Shown here in pieces: positions 30,426 through 39,085 of a stretch of 40,448 bases of DNA. Made by a program: the position numbers and the translations under genes. Within the stretch, counting starts at the first letter, position 1. Every line of letters begins with the position of its first letter. The notes below the pieces were generated by a model. That model was not told the origin of the DNA, searched no databases, and worked only from the letters and a program-made list of their open reading frames with translations. Source of the stretch: an uncultured Clostridia bacterium (GTDB taxonomy: Bacteria > Bacillota > Clostridia > Oscillospirales > Acutalibacteraceae); NCBI GenBank assembly GCA_946499275.1, contig CAMMRL010000019.1:1-40448 (forward strand), read 5' to 3'.

Positions 30426-32837
30426 CTATTTGCCAATGATCCGCCGCGCGATGTCTACCGATTCCTTGGCATCCTTGGAATAGTAGTCCGCGCCGATTTT
30501 TTCCGCGTAGTCGGGGGTCAGCACCGCGCCGCCCACCATAATTTTGGCGGGGACGTGGTTTTCGTGCAGCAGGGCGATGGTTTTTTCCATGCTTTTTAAG
30601 GTGGTGGTCATCAGGGCGCTCAACCCCACGATATCCGCCTTGTGGCGGATTGCCGCATCCACCACCGCCTGGTGTTCCACGTCCCGGCCGAGGTCGATCA
30701 CCGTGTACCCGTAATTTTCGAGTAGCACCTTCACGATATTCTTGCCGATGTCGTGGATATCCCCCTTTACCGTTGCCAGGACAATGGTTCCTTTGCTCAC
30801 CGGCGGCTGGTCGCCCGTGGAAAGCTTCGCCTTGATGACGTCAAACGCCGCCTGTGCCGCGTTCGCCGCCTGGATAAGCTGCGGAAGGAAGAGCGTCCCC
30901 TTCTCAAACGCCGCGCCGGTACGGTCCAGAGCGGGGATCAGAAGTGTGTCCACCACTTCCATCGGGTCGGTAGTTTCCAACAGGGCGGCGGTCAGCCGCG
31001 CGGCGTCGGCCTTCAGCCCGTTTTCCACCGCATAGGCGAGGTCGTCCGGGCTTTGCGGGGCTGGAGTGGTGGGCGACGCGACGGCGGGGGGGATGGGAGC
31101 CGCCTGCACCGCCGGTGCGGCGATCATCCCTGCGTAGGCGGCGATGAACTCCTGCGCGTTGGGGTCGAGATTGTACAGCAGGTGGTAAGCCCGCACCGCT
31201 CCGGTCATCGCCGCGACGTTGGGGTTGATGATCGGCAGGTCCAGCCCATGCGCCAGGGCGAGGGTGAGGAAGGTCTGGTTCACCAGCTCCCGATTGGGCA
31301 GGCCGAAGGAGATGTTGGACACCCCGAGTACGGTCTTCAGCCCCAACTCCTCTTTGACCATCCGCAGGGCCTTGAGCGTCTCCCGCACCGCGGCCTGTTC
31401 GGCGGAAGCGGTGAGGGTCAGGCAGTCGATAAAGACGTTTTCCTTCGGGATCCCGAAAGACAGCGCACGATCCAATATCCGCCGGGCGATGGCGAAGCGT
31501 TCCTCCGCCCTGGGGGGGATACCGTTTTTGTCCAGCGTCAGGCCGACCACGGCCGCGCCGTATTTTTTTACCAAAGGTAGCACGGTTTCCAGCGATTCCT
31601 CATCCCCGTTGACCGAGTTGACGATCGCCCGCCCGTGGTACAGCCGGAGCCCGGCTTCCAGCGCCTTGGGATCGGAGGAGTCGAGCTGCAGGGGGGCGTC
31701 GGTGACGCTTTGCAACGCTTTCACGCAGCGGGCCATCATGGCCGGTTCGTCGATTTCCGGCAGGCCGACGTTCACGTCCAGGATGTCGGCCCCCGCCTCG
31801 GTCTGTTGCAGGGCCTGGGTAAGGATATAGTCCACGTCCTCCCGCAGCAGGGCGGCTTTGAACAGCTTTTTGCCGGTGGGGTTGATCCGTTCCCCGATAA
31901 TCCGCGCCCGGTCAATCGGTACCGTCCGGGTGGCGCTGCATACGGCGGGGATGTGCGGCTGTTTGCGGGGGGCAGGCGGGTACAAGCGGCCTAACGCCGC
32001 CTTTACCGCGGCGATGGTTTCCGGGGTGGTGCCGCAGCAGCCGCCGAGGATTTTCACCCCTTTTTCCGCCAGGGCGGCCGCCGAGACGGCGAAAGCGGCG
32101 GGGGTGACGCTGTATTCCCCGGTTTCGGGGTCGGGCAGGCCGGCGTTCGGCTTGACCACCAGCGGTAGCCCGGTCCATTGCCGCAGTTCGTCCACCAAAG
32201 GCGGCAGCTCGTCCGGGCCGAGGGAGCAGTTGATCCCCAGCGCGTCCACCTGCAGCCCTTCCAGCGTCAGCGCCATGGAGGGAATACCGCAGCCGGTGAA
32301 GGTGCGCCGGTTTTCCTCAAACGTCATGGTGCACAGCACGGGGAGTGTGCTGTTTTCCTTTGCCGCCAGCACGGCAGCCCGCGCTTCGCCCAGGTCGGTG
32401 AGGGTTTCCAGCACAATCAGGTCGGCCCCGGCGCGGACGCCGGCTTCCACCTGCTCGCGGAAGATGGAGACCGCCTCTTCAAAGGCCAGGCTGCCCACCG
32501 GCTCCAAAAGCTGGCCGATTGGGCCGATGTCCAGCGCCACCAAGCATTCGGTCCCCTCTGCGGCCCGGCGGGCGATGGCAACGCCCGCAGCGGCCACTTC
32601 CGCCGCCGTATGGCCGGAACCGGCCAGCTTGTGCCGGTTCGCCCCGAAGGTGTTGGCGTAGATCACGTCCGCCCCGGCTTCGATATAGGCGCGGTGAATG
32701 GCGAGAATCTGCCCCGGATTGGTGAGGTTGAGCAGTTCCGGCGTTGCGCCGAGGGGCAATCCGGCCTTTTGCAGCATGGTGCCCATCGCCCCATCCAGCA
32801 GGACGAACGGTTTATTTAACAGAGTGGGAAAGTCCAC
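30426..32837 (-). CDS. metH: Cobalamin-dependent methionine synthase without activation domain
   Basis: 803 residues from a GTG at 32837, 8 bases after AAAGGG; a GTG three codons upstream overlaps that site. The homocysteine domain (about 1-290) has zinc ligands Cys204, Cys267 and Cys268 (INCSLGP, GGCCGTTPE). The pterin domain (about 310-565) has IIGERINPTGKK. The B12 cap and binding domains (from about 600) have DIHDIGKNIVKVLLENYGY with the cobalt-ligand His. It transfers methyl from methyl-tetrahydrofolate to homocysteine. E. coli MetH is about 1227 residues; the missing part is the SAM-dependent reactivation domain, which the overlapping upstream gene supplies separately. The gene order metF, activation protein, metH makes one pathway operon. 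Confidence 0.95.
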   Translation of the reverse strand: MDFPTLLNKPFVLLDGAMGTMLQKAGLPLGATPELLNLTNPGQILAIHRAYIEAGADVIYANTFGANRHKLAGSGHTAAEVAAAGVAIARRAAEGTECLVALDIGPIGQLLEPVGSLAFEEAVSIFREQVEAGVRAGADLIVLETLTDLGEARAAVLAAKENSTLPVLCTMTFEENRRTFTGCGIPSMALTLEGLQVDALGINCSLGPDELPPLVDELRQWTGLPLVVKPNAGLPDPETGEYSVTPAAFAVSAAALAEKGVKILGGCCGTTPETIAAVKAALGRLYPPAPRKQPHIPAVCSATRTVPIDRARIIGERINPTGKKLFKAALLREDVDYILTQALQQTEAGADILDVNVGLPEIDEPAMMARCVKALQSVTDAPLQLDSSDPKALEAGLRLYHGRAIVNSVNGDEESLETVLPLVKKYGAAVVGLTLDKNGIPPRAEERFAIARRILDRALSFGIPKENVFIDCLTLTASAEQAAVRETLKALRMVKEELGLKTVLGVSNISFGLPNRELVNQTFLTLALAHGLDLPIINPNVAAMTGAVRAYHLLYNLDPNAQEFIAAYAGMIAAPAVQAAPIPPAVASPTTPAPQSPDDLAYAVENGLKADAARLTAALLETTDPMEVVDTLLIPALDRTGAAFEKGTLFLPQLIQAANAAQAAFDVIKAKLSTGDQPPVSKGTIVLATVKGDIHDIGKNIVKVLLENYGYTVIDLGRDVEHQAVVDAAIRHKADIVGLSALMTTTLKSMEKTIALLHENHVPAKIMVGGAVLTPDYAEKIGADYYSKDAKESVDIARRIIGK

Positions 32838-33570
32838 AGGTTTCACCCTTTCTTTGAAAAGCGCAGCGGCCGTTCATCCGGCAGTGCGCGCAGCCTGTCC
32901 GGCCTTGGGCAGGGGCGGTCCCGGTCACGCCGAACAGGGCGGTAACCGATTTGCGGGGGGTCAGGATGCTCGAATCGGTGACGCACAGCCCGATTTTCCG
33001 CGGCGCGTCCAGCGCAGAGAGAAAATTCGCCTGCATCGAAAGCGGCAAATCCCCGTATCCGGGGCTGAAGCGGGTGGTGAACCGCGCGCCGGGGAAAAGG
33101 GGCTTCGCCTGATCCTCCGTCCGGTCGCAGAGCTGTTCGATCCAGGTCGTGGCGCAGCTGTCCATAATCAGCCCCGCCGCCATGTCATGAAGCTGGGTTC
33201 GACGGATCAGGGAATCCGCCTGTACCGAGAGGGTGGCGCACAGCAGCACGACGGCAGAACAGCCCTGCAGGTGGGCGGCGATATCCTTCCCCGGCAGGGT
33301 AAGCTCGCAACCGCCCAGACGCAGGGGAGCCCCCGGTTCATCCAGCCCCTCGAGCGGGAAGGCCGCGTAGAGCGCGCGGGGGCGGGCTTCCTTTTCCAGT
33401 TCTGCGGCGCAACGGCCGATCAGCGCGCCGGTCGCGGGATCGGGAGGGGTCGCGCCGTAGCCGAGATACCGCCGCACCTCCGTCTGGTCGATGGGCGGCA
33501 TAGCAGGCGGCTGGTATAGCGCCGGCGCGCGATAGGGGGAAAACGGCGCGGCGTCCGTCAATATGTTCAC
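32812..33570 (-). CDS. Stand-alone MetH activation-domain protein
   Basis: 252 residues from a GTG at 33570, 8 bases after GGAG and 17 bases after the metF stop. It resembles the vitamin B12-dependent methionine synthase activation domain, with the SAM-binding motif FSPGYGDLPLSMQ and a following LTPRKSVTALFGVTG segment. The middle has a MDSCATTWIEQL helix. The tail carries a Cys cluster (GCAHCRMNGRCAF, then ETC) that could bind metal. In full-length MetH this domain re-methylates oxidised cob(II)alamin with SAM and flavodoxin; here it would act in trans. It overlaps the metH start by 26 bases, pointing to coupled translation. Confidence 0.85.
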   Translation of the reverse strand: MNILTDAAPFSPYRAPALYQPPAMPPIDQTEVRRYLGYGATPPDPATGALIGRCAAELEKEARPRALYAAFPLEGLDEPGAPLRLGGCELTLPGKDIAAHLQGCSAVVLLCATLSVQADSLIRRTQLHDMAAGLIMDSCATTWIEQLCDRTEDQAKPLFPGARFTTRFSPGYGDLPLSMQANFLSALDAPRKIGLCVTDSSILTPRKSVTALFGVTGTAPAQGRTGCAHCRMNGRCAFQRKGETCGLSHSVK

Positions 33571-33587
33571 CTGCTTTTCTCCGTTCC

Positions 33588-34448
33588 TCACAGCAGGGAC
33601 GCGACGCTTTCGCTGATCCGGCGCGCCACATACGGGTTGTTCATTGTATATAGGTGGATGCCCCGCACGCCGTTGGAGATCAGGTCCACAATCTGGTCGA
33701 TCGCGTAAGCGATCCCGGCGTCCCGCAGCGCATCGGGGCGGTTTTCGTACCGGCTCATGGTTTTCGAAAATTTGGCGGGAAGGCTGGCGCCGCATAGGGA
33801 AACCATCCGCTCAATCTGTTTTTTGTTCACTACCGGCATAATGCCCGCCTCGATCGGCTGGGTGATGCCGGCAATGCGCGCCCGCTCCAGGAAAGCGTAA
33901 AACGCGGCGTTATCGAAAAAGAGCTGGGAAACCAAGTGTTCCGCGCCCGCGTCCACCTTTTTCTTCAAATAAAGCACGTCATCCACCAGGGAATCGCATT
34001 CGGTGTGTCCTTCCGGATAACAGGCGGCGGAAAGATGGAAGCCGCCCTGTCGCCGGATAAAGGCGATCAGGTCGCTCGCGTGCTGAAAGTCGGTTTTCGG
34101 CGGATGGTCGGGGGAGATATCCCCCCGCAGGGCGAGAATGTTCTCAATCCCGTTTTCCCGCAGATGGGCCAGGTTCTGCACCACTTCCTCCCGGCTGCTG
34201 CTCACGCAGGTCAAGTGGGCGAGCGGTTCGATGTGGTAAGTGTTTTTGATAATCGAGGCGATTTCGCAGGTGGACTGATCCGCCACGTTGCCTCCGGCGC
34301 CGTATGTCACGCTGATAAAGTCCGGGTGCAGCCCCTGGAGCTGATCCAGCGTGTCGTAAATGGTGTTGATGGAGCTGGTGCGCTTTGGGGGGAACACCTC
34401 AAAAGAGAACACCGTTTGCTTTTTCTCAAAAAGGGCGGCAATGGACAT
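33588..34448 (-). CDS. metF: 5,10-methylenetetrahydrofolate reductase
   Basis: 286 residues, the normal bacterial length. It reduces methylene-tetrahydrofolate to methyl-tetrahydrofolate, the methyl donor for the MetH encoded two genes downstream. Family features are FSFEVFPPK near the start, FISVTYGAGG, ALRGDISPD and LVSQLFFDN, plus the C-terminal GVRGIHLYTMNNP. The ATG at 34448 has AAAGGA about 12 bases upstream. It is the first gene of the operon; the leader carries a palindrome (34565-34584) but no S-box or cobalamin riboswitch that I can recognise. Confidence 0.96.
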   Translation of the reverse strand: MSIAALFEKKQTVFSFEVFPPKRTSSINTIYDTLDQLQGLHPDFISVTYGAGGNVADQSTCEIASIIKNTYHIEPLAHLTCVSSSREEVVQNLAHLRENGIENILALRGDISPDHPPKTDFQHASDLIAFIRRQGGFHLSAACYPEGHTECDSLVDDVLYLKKKVDAGAEHLVSQLFFDNAAFYAFLERARIAGITQPIEAGIMPVVNKKQIERMVSLCGASLPAKFSKTMSRYENRPDALRDAGIAYAIDQIVDLISNGVRGIHLYTMNNPYVARRISESVASLL

Positions 34449-34564
34449 GAATGTTCAATCCTTTCCAGCCGGCGGGATACGCCGGATAAAATGCGGTTAA
34501 GCCAAAATAAACCGGAATCGTAGTATAACAATTCAACTGCCGTGAAAAAGGATGGTGAAAAGAG

Positions 34565-34584
34565 TCGTCGAAAGTTTTCGACGA
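34565..34584. promoter_or_regulatory. Palindrome in the metF leader
   Basis: TCGTCGAAA and TTTCGACGA surround a central GT. A promoter-like TTGCGT, 18-base spacer, TATCAT (minus strand, -10 at 34633-34628) lies upstream, so the palindrome falls inside a leader of about 170 bases. On the minus strand it is followed by CTCTTTTC. It may be a repressor site or a weak attenuator. Confidence 0.4.
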
Positions 34585-34751
34585 ACCGGAGAGGGCATCG
34601 TTCATCCAGGTAGAAGATCGCTTTTTTATGATACCATGAAACCGCCTGAAAACGCAATCCTTTGTCAATACGGCGCAAGGATTGGACAAACGCCGGGATA
34701 TCGCCGAACCGTTTATGGGTGGGAAGCTGTTACAAAAACGGCAGATAAAGA

Positions 34752-34787
34752 AAAACGAAGGCCCTACAAAAGCAGAGCCTTCGTTTT
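34752..34787 (-). terminator. Terminator of the ABC transporter operon
   Basis: Perfect 11-bp arms (34787-34777 and 34762-34752, AAAACGAAGGC and its complement) lead on the minus strand into a T-rich run. It lies 12 bases after the permease stop. Confidence 0.85.
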
Positions 34788-34798
34788 AGCTGCGAGCT

Positions 34799-36271
34799 TT
34801 ACTTCACGTCGCGGCGGCAGAAGCTGTCCCGCGCAATCCAAAGGAAGCAAACGGTGTAGATCAGCAGCACCGCTACCGAGAAGCCGAGCGTCATAGAGCC
34901 GTCCACCGTCATTCCCACGGAGGTGCCCATGATCGCACTGATGGTTCCCGAAGCGGAAGGAAGGTAAGTCCCCAAGGAGGTGTTGGCGAAGAACAGGAAC
35001 TTGATCCCGGGAATCACGCCGCCGCCATACATGGTGTATGCGCTGATGAGCGCTATGATAATCTCGCTGCCGAACATCAGTAACAGGGAAACCGCGATGG
35101 CGACTGCGCTCTTCCGGGTTACGGCGGAGAGCATCAGGGCCAAGGCGCCGTAGGCAAGCACCGGTAGCATCATCAGCAGCATTTTCATCACGATATACAG
35201 CAGATAGGGGAAGTGGACCACCTGGCCGAACAGGGTCATCACTTGCATCTGCCCGATCCCTTTAAAGCCGGTGAACAGCCCGCTGATCAGGAAAGACAGG
35301 ACGAACACCGCCGCCACCGTAATCAGGGTGATCTCCAGCAGGATGACCGCTTTGGCCCAAAAGATTTTCTTCCGCCGGTGGGGGGTGATGAGCAGCAGCT
35401 TTACCGTCCCGGTGCTGAATTCGGTAGAGATAATGCCGCCTGCAAAAACGATCAGCAGCAGGGTGACCAGTTCCATCGACGAAACGGTGCTTTCCAGCAG
35501 GCCGAGGAAGGAGGTGCTGGAAACCGGCTCCGCGTTGGTCGCCAGCCGCTGGATCGAGACCTCGTTGGCCTGTTCCAGCTGGGTACGCTGGTTTTTGGTC
35601 AGGAGCGCGCCGTTGCTCTCTCCCCGGATCAGGGCCAGCTTGTTGTTATAGATGGATTGGATTTCCCGGTACCGCCAGTCCAGCGTCTCTTCGCTGCCGT
35701 ACCAGCTGCCGGAACTGGGTGGTACGTTGTAGGTCAGGTAGAGGTTGTACATCTCGATCTTTACCTGTTTCTCGTCCTCGCCTATCAGGCCTATCGGGTC
35801 GTCCGAAGAATTCAGATCGTCGATCTGCTTCTGTACATAGGCGCGCCAGTCGTTGTTGTCTATCATGGTTTTGAGGGCTTCCATTTCCGCACGGGTTTCC
35901 TCATCCGGGGAGGCGGTTCCTTCCCCGCCGTTTTCCGGATTTTCGTCTGTGAGACCGTACTTTGTCCGGAAGTAGGAATCGGCTGCCGACGCCCGCCAAT
36001 CGGACGGGGAGATTTCCTTGTCAATAAGATAGGTATAATAGTCTACCTGGCACGCCGCATCGAGATCGTCCGGGTTTTCCTTGAGACTCATGGCGGCGTA
36101 TTCCAGATTGCTTTCGTAATTCCGCTTCCAATCGTACTCATAGCTGCTGCCCAGCAGCAGATGGGAAAAGACCAGCCCCACCAGCGTCAACGCGACGATA
36201 ATGCCGGTCAGTATCCAGGTAGAGGGCTTTTTATAGAGCTTGAGCCGCTCGTTCCGAATCAGATTACCCAA
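34799..36271 (-). CDS. ABC-2 type transporter permease with large external loop
   Basis: 490 residues from a TTG at 36271, 7 bases after GGAGGAGGG, overlapping the ATPase stop by 8 bases. A cytoplasmic start typical of ABC-2 permeases (LIRNERLKLYKKPSTW) and one helix (about 17-38) are followed by about 220 external residues, acidic and without Cys. Five more helices follow (about 255-485), with ISTEFSTGTVKLLLITPHRR, the characteristic coupling element after the second helix. The substrate is unknown; similar systems export peptides or give resistance to membrane-active antibiotics. Confidence 0.85.
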   Translation of the reverse strand: MGNLIRNERLKLYKKPSTWILTGIIVALTLVGLVFSHLLLGSSYEYDWKRNYESNLEYAAMSLKENPDDLDAACQVDYYTYLIDKEISPSDWRASAADSYFRTKYGLTDENPENGGEGTASPDEETRAEMEALKTMIDNNDWRAYVQKQIDDLNSSDDPIGLIGEDEKQVKIEMYNLYLTYNVPPSSGSWYGSEETLDWRYREIQSIYNNKLALIRGESNGALLTKNQRTQLEQANEVSIQRLATNAEPVSSTSFLGLLESTVSSMELVTLLLIVFAGGIISTEFSTGTVKLLLITPHRRKKIFWAKAVILLEITLITVAAVFVLSFLISGLFTGFKGIGQMQVMTLFGQVVHFPYLLYIVMKMLLMMLPVLAYGALALMLSAVTRKSAVAIAVSLLLMFGSEIIIALISAYTMYGGGVIPGIKFLFFANTSLGTYLPSASGTISAIMGTSVGMTVDGSMTLGFSVAVLLIYTVCFLWIARDSFCRRDVK

Positions 36272-37184
36272 TGACGTTCCCTCCTCCCGTGATTTCCATA
36301 AAGCTCTGTTCCAGGGACGACCCGACCGCCGACAAACCGTAAATGGCGACGCCGTTTTCCATGAGCCGCCGGTTGACCGTGGGGATCTCGTCCTCGCTGA
36401 TCCGCAGGTCGATATGGTCCGGCGCGGCGTCGACGATCCGGTCGGCGATGTGTTCCCGCAGATACTCGACCGCCGCGTCCATCGGCCGCACCGTATAGCG
36501 GTAAACGCCGGAGCCGCTTTGCTGCATCAGGTTGTCCACCGAGCTGACCTGTAGGATCTGGCCGGCGTTGATGATGCACACCGTATCGCAGATCTGCTGC
36601 ATTTCCTGCAGGATATGGCTCGACACCAGGACCGACAGGCCGGTGTTGTGCGCCAGGTTTTTCAGCAGGTCCCGCACTTCCTTGATCCCGGCGGGGTCGA
36701 GCCCGTTGGTCGGTTCGTCCAGGATTAAGATTTTTGGGTTGTGGAGCAGGGCTTGCGCAATCCCGAGCCGCTGTTTCATGCCCAAAGAATAGGTTTTAAA
36801 TTTTTCTTTGATCCGCATCTGCATGCCGACCAGCTCGACCACCTCGTCGATGCGTTTGCGGTCGGCCCCGCAGGCCCGCGCCTGCAGAAGAAGGTTGTCG
36901 TATCCCGAGAGATATGCATACATGTCCGGGTTTTCCACGATGCCGCTGACGTTCCGCATCGCCTGGGGAAACTCCTTTTCAATGTCGTGCCCCGCCACCG
37001 TGATGCTGCCGCTGTCCATCGACAGCAGGCCCAGAATCATCTTGATCGTGGTGGTTTTGCCTGCGCCGTTCGGGCCGAGGAAGCCGAAAACCTCGCCTTC
37101 CTTCACCGAAAACGACAAATCGGGGATGATCACCCGCTTGCCGAAGGATTTGTGTACGTTTTTTAACACCAAAACATCGCTCAT
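36264..37184 (-). CDS. ABC transporter ATP-binding protein
   Basis: 306 residues from the ATG at 37184, preceded by GGAGGGGTGG. All nucleotide-binding motifs are intact: Walker A GPNGAGKTTT, signature YSLGMKQRLGIAQALL, Walker B ILILDEPTNGLDP and the switch His in VSSHILQEMQQ. The last 80 residues form the extra domain typical of CcmA/BcrA-like drug and bacteriocin exporters. It is 14 bases after the preceding gene and overlaps the permease, so all three form one operon. Confidence 0.95.
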   Translation of the reverse strand: MSDVLVLKNVHKSFGKRVIIPDLSFSVKEGEVFGFLGPNGAGKTTTIKMILGLLSMDSGSITVAGHDIEKEFPQAMRNVSGIVENPDMYAYLSGYDNLLLQARACGADRKRIDEVVELVGMQMRIKEKFKTYSLGMKQRLGIAQALLHNPKILILDEPTNGLDPAGIKEVRDLLKNLAHNTGLSVLVSSHILQEMQQICDTVCIINAGQILQVSSVDNLMQQSGSGVYRYTVRPMDAAVEYLREHIADRIVDAAPDHIDLRISEDEIPTVNRRLMENGVAIYGLSAVGSSLEQSFMEITGGGNVIG

Positions 37185-37198
37185 GCTTCCACCACCCC

Positions 37199-37792
37199 TC
37201 AATAGTTCCTGTAAGCGTTCATTGACAACAAGTTCGTGCGGTAGATTTTCCAGGTGCCGTCGACCTTTTTGCAGACAAGTTGCAGGTCCATATATTCGTC
37301 CATATAATCGTCTACCATTTCTTCCAGCTTCTGATCCCAATATTTTCCCTGGCTTTTTTCGTACCGGCAGTAAACGGAAACCGTAGCGACATCTTGGTCA
37401 ATCTGGCATTTTACGCTGTTGTCTTTTTTCTCCCCCCGTGTTTCGATCAGCCGCATGCCGTTTACCTGCAGGTCAATGATGTCATCAATGCTGGCGGCCG
37501 TGGATTCCAGGTTGGCGCCGTCCTCTACGAACAGGGGCTTAAGCTCCACCCGGATATCCGCCTTTTTCTTTTCCAAAGCGGCGGGATCCTGAAGCGCGGC
37601 AATTTCCTCTTCGCTGAGCATGCTGTTGGTTTCCACCAAAGTCCGCACGTCGTTTGCGAGAGTGCGGACCGCCTGCTTGTCGGGCAGCAGCATGAGCTGC
37701 GTCACCAGGACGTAGACGGCGACGATCGCCAGCAACGCCATGGAAACGACAAAGCCGCGGTTCACTCTTCGCCAGAATGGCTTTTTCTTCAT
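37199..37792 (-). CDS. Uncharacterised protein with one N-terminal membrane anchor
   Basis: 197 residues from the ATG at 37792, 7 bases after GAGGAGA. A basic start (MKKKPFWRR) and one helix (FVVSMALLAIVAVYVLVTQL) are followed by an external domain of about 160 residues, mixed helix/strand, with SMLSEEEIAALQDPAALEKK and an aromatic end (WKIYRTNLLSMNAYRNY). The C-terminal half looks like an NTF2-like or nuclear-transport-type fold (a long curved sheet with DGTWKIYR), but I cannot confirm it. It is first in the operon with the ABC genes, so it probably assists that transporter. A minus-strand TATAAT lies at 37843-37838. Confidence 0.75.
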   Translation of the reverse strand: MKKKPFWRRVNRGFVVSMALLAIVAVYVLVTQLMLLPDKQAVRTLANDVRTLVETNSMLSEEEIAALQDPAALEKKKADIRVELKPLFVEDGANLESTAASIDDIIDLQVNGMRLIETRGEKKDNSVKCQIDQDVATVSVYCRYEKSQGKYWDQKLEEMVDDYMDEYMDLQLVCKKVDGTWKIYRTNLLSMNAYRNY

Positions 37793-37944
37793 GGGCACAT
37801 CTCCTCTTCGCAATGATTATCGGACACCGTCCTATGTATTATAGCACGGTTAAAACGAAAAGAAAGAGGAATACGCATTCTTTTCCTTTTTCTTCTTTAT
37901 ATTTTCGACGTATCTTCAAAAAATCTTAAAAATAAAGGGATACC

Positions 37945-37973
37945 TTGAAAAGGCCGGGCATTCCTGATAAAAT
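37945..37973 (+). promoter_or_regulatory. Promoter of the DUF4870-like gene
   Basis: TTGAAA (37945-37950), a 17-base spacer and TAAAAT (37968-37973). The leader is about 33 bases. Confidence 0.6.
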
Positions 37974-38012
37974 TTAAATTACGGATGGATTTTACATTGG
38001 GAGGAATTGACG

Positions 38013-38330
38013 ATGCGATCTAACAGCACCGCGCGGGTTATTACAATCCTGGATTATATCGGTATTCTCTGCCTGCTGGGGCTATTTATTGAAAAGGATA
38101 ACGAAGATGTGCGATTTCACACCAATCAGGGGATGATTCTTTTCCTTTTCGAAATTGTTGCGGGCGTTCTCAATGTGATTTTGCGTTTTGTTCCCTTTGT
38201 GGGGCGGTTGCTTGGCGGCCTGCTCGGCTTGCTTTGCCTAGTGCTTATGATCCTTGGCATCGTGAACGCCGTGAATGGGCAGCGCAAACCGCTGCCGTTG
38301 ATCGGTTCGCTGGTTACTTTTATTAAGTAA
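38013..38330 (+). CDS. DUF4870-like small membrane protein
   Basis: 105 residues from the ATG at 38013, 7 bases after GGGAGGA. It has the pattern of DUF4870/Tic20-like proteins: a first helix (VITILDYIGILCLLGLFI), then a charged segment ending in VRFHTNQGMILFLFEIVAGV, which contains the conserved FHxNQ motif, and a third hydrophobic segment (LLGGLLGLLCLVLMILGIVN) before a short KPLPLIG tail. The family is widespread and of unknown function. It is a single gene with its own promoter. Confidence 0.85.
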   Translation: MRSNSTARVITILDYIGILCLLGLFIEKDNEDVRFHTNQGMILFLFEIVAGVLNVILRFVPFVGRLLGGLLGLLCLVLMILGIVNAVNGQRKPLPLIGSLVTFIK

Positions 38331-38422
38331 ACTCTTTGCGGAAAACTGGAAGGATGGCGGCCAGTTTATAGCAAAACGGCAGATAACAAAATCTGTATGA
38401 CGAGGTTTTGGAAAATTACCAG

Positions 38423-38451
38423 TGGATTCTCGATCCGTTTTGTGCTATACT
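38423..38451 (+). promoter_or_regulatory. Probable ssrA promoter
   Basis: TGGATT (38423-38428), a 17-base spacer and TATACT (38446-38451). The start of precursor transcription would be near 38458, 28 bases before the mature 5' end. Nothing else is seen in 38331-38485. Confidence 0.45.
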
Positions 38452-38485
38452 AAATAAACCGCCGTATTCCGGCAGCTTATCCCAT

Positions 38486-38835
38486 GGGGGCGTAAAGGTT
38501 TCGACGGGGATTGTGAGCCTTGGCCAGCGAGTAGCGGGGCAGGACCGCTGAAATACCTGCAACTTTATAAATTAAACAACAACAACTCTGTTGCTGTCGC
38601 GGCCTAATTAGGCCGCCGTCTTTGCCCATTATACCGCGGATGGGATAAAGGCGTCGATTAGCGGTGAACGTGAACGGGGGAAGGCCGCGTCCCCCGTCAT
38701 GACCGATGCGGCTACCGTAGCAGGAAGCCTGCCGTCCGGCGTCCTGTGAGGGGAATCCCAAATGAGCGGCTGCACTCGGAGAAAGCCTTGGTAAGTGATT
38801 TTCGGACAGGGGTTCGACTCCCCTCGCCTCCACCA
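38486..38835 (+). ncRNA. ssrA: Transfer-messenger RNA (tmRNA)
   Basis: About 350 bases. The 5' end GGGGGCG pairs with CGCCTCC before the encoded ACCA 3' end, and the T arm contains GGGGTTCGACTCCCC. The 5' block GTAAAGGTTTCGACGGGG is typical of tmRNA. The tag frame ends at TAA 38605-38607 and encodes NNNNSVAVAA; the tag's stop lies within a perfect 18-bp palindrome (GCGGCCTAATTAGGCCGC), the usual helix after the tag. The resume codon is not certain, because the only nearby GCA is out of frame and meets a stop. It rescues stalled ribosomes in trans-translation with SmpB (not in the window). Confidence 0.95.
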
Positions 38836-39085
38836 TAACGCGCAAAGACGAACTCTTTATATTGTGAAGAACGTCTTTGCATTTGAAGAAGAGATAGTAT
38901 CCAAACCTTAAACGGCTTGGGTACTATCTCTCAATCTATCGAAAAAGTAGCAGCCAAATAGCAAAATGCACAAACAAAGATCGTTTATGCGGCGTGTTAC
39001 GCCGCATCGTGGAACCCTCGGTGAAGGTTCCTCGCCCTCCTGCCCTTCGCCCCACCGCCTTTTGAAAAAGGCGGGCCAAAACTTT
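38836..39085. other. Hairpin-rich spacer between tmRNA and the insertion sequence
   Basis: No gene is seen. A terminator-like hairpin for ssrA uses GCAAAGACG (38842-38850) and CGTCTTTGC (38871-38879). It is followed by a 14-bp stem with one G-T pair (38891-38904 with 38917-38930), a 9-bp stem ATGCGGCGT/ACGCCGCAT (38987-39007), a GGAACC/GGTTCC stem (39012-39032) and CCGCCTTT/AAAGGCGG (39056-39074). The last is just 11 bases from the insertion sequence. Confidence 0.5.

Noticed and set aside
34426-34608. 59-codon frame in the metF leader overlapping the metF start
   Set aside because: An ATG is present, but no ribosome-binding site and no run of Met codons as in a leader peptide.
34449-34650. 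S-box or cobalamin riboswitch in front of metF
   Set aside because: The conserved cores were looked for on the minus strand and not found.
38477-38845. Minus-strand reading frame of 122 codons ending in a plausible tail
   Set aside because: It lies exactly over tmRNA on the opposite strand; RNA genes often give such spurious frames.
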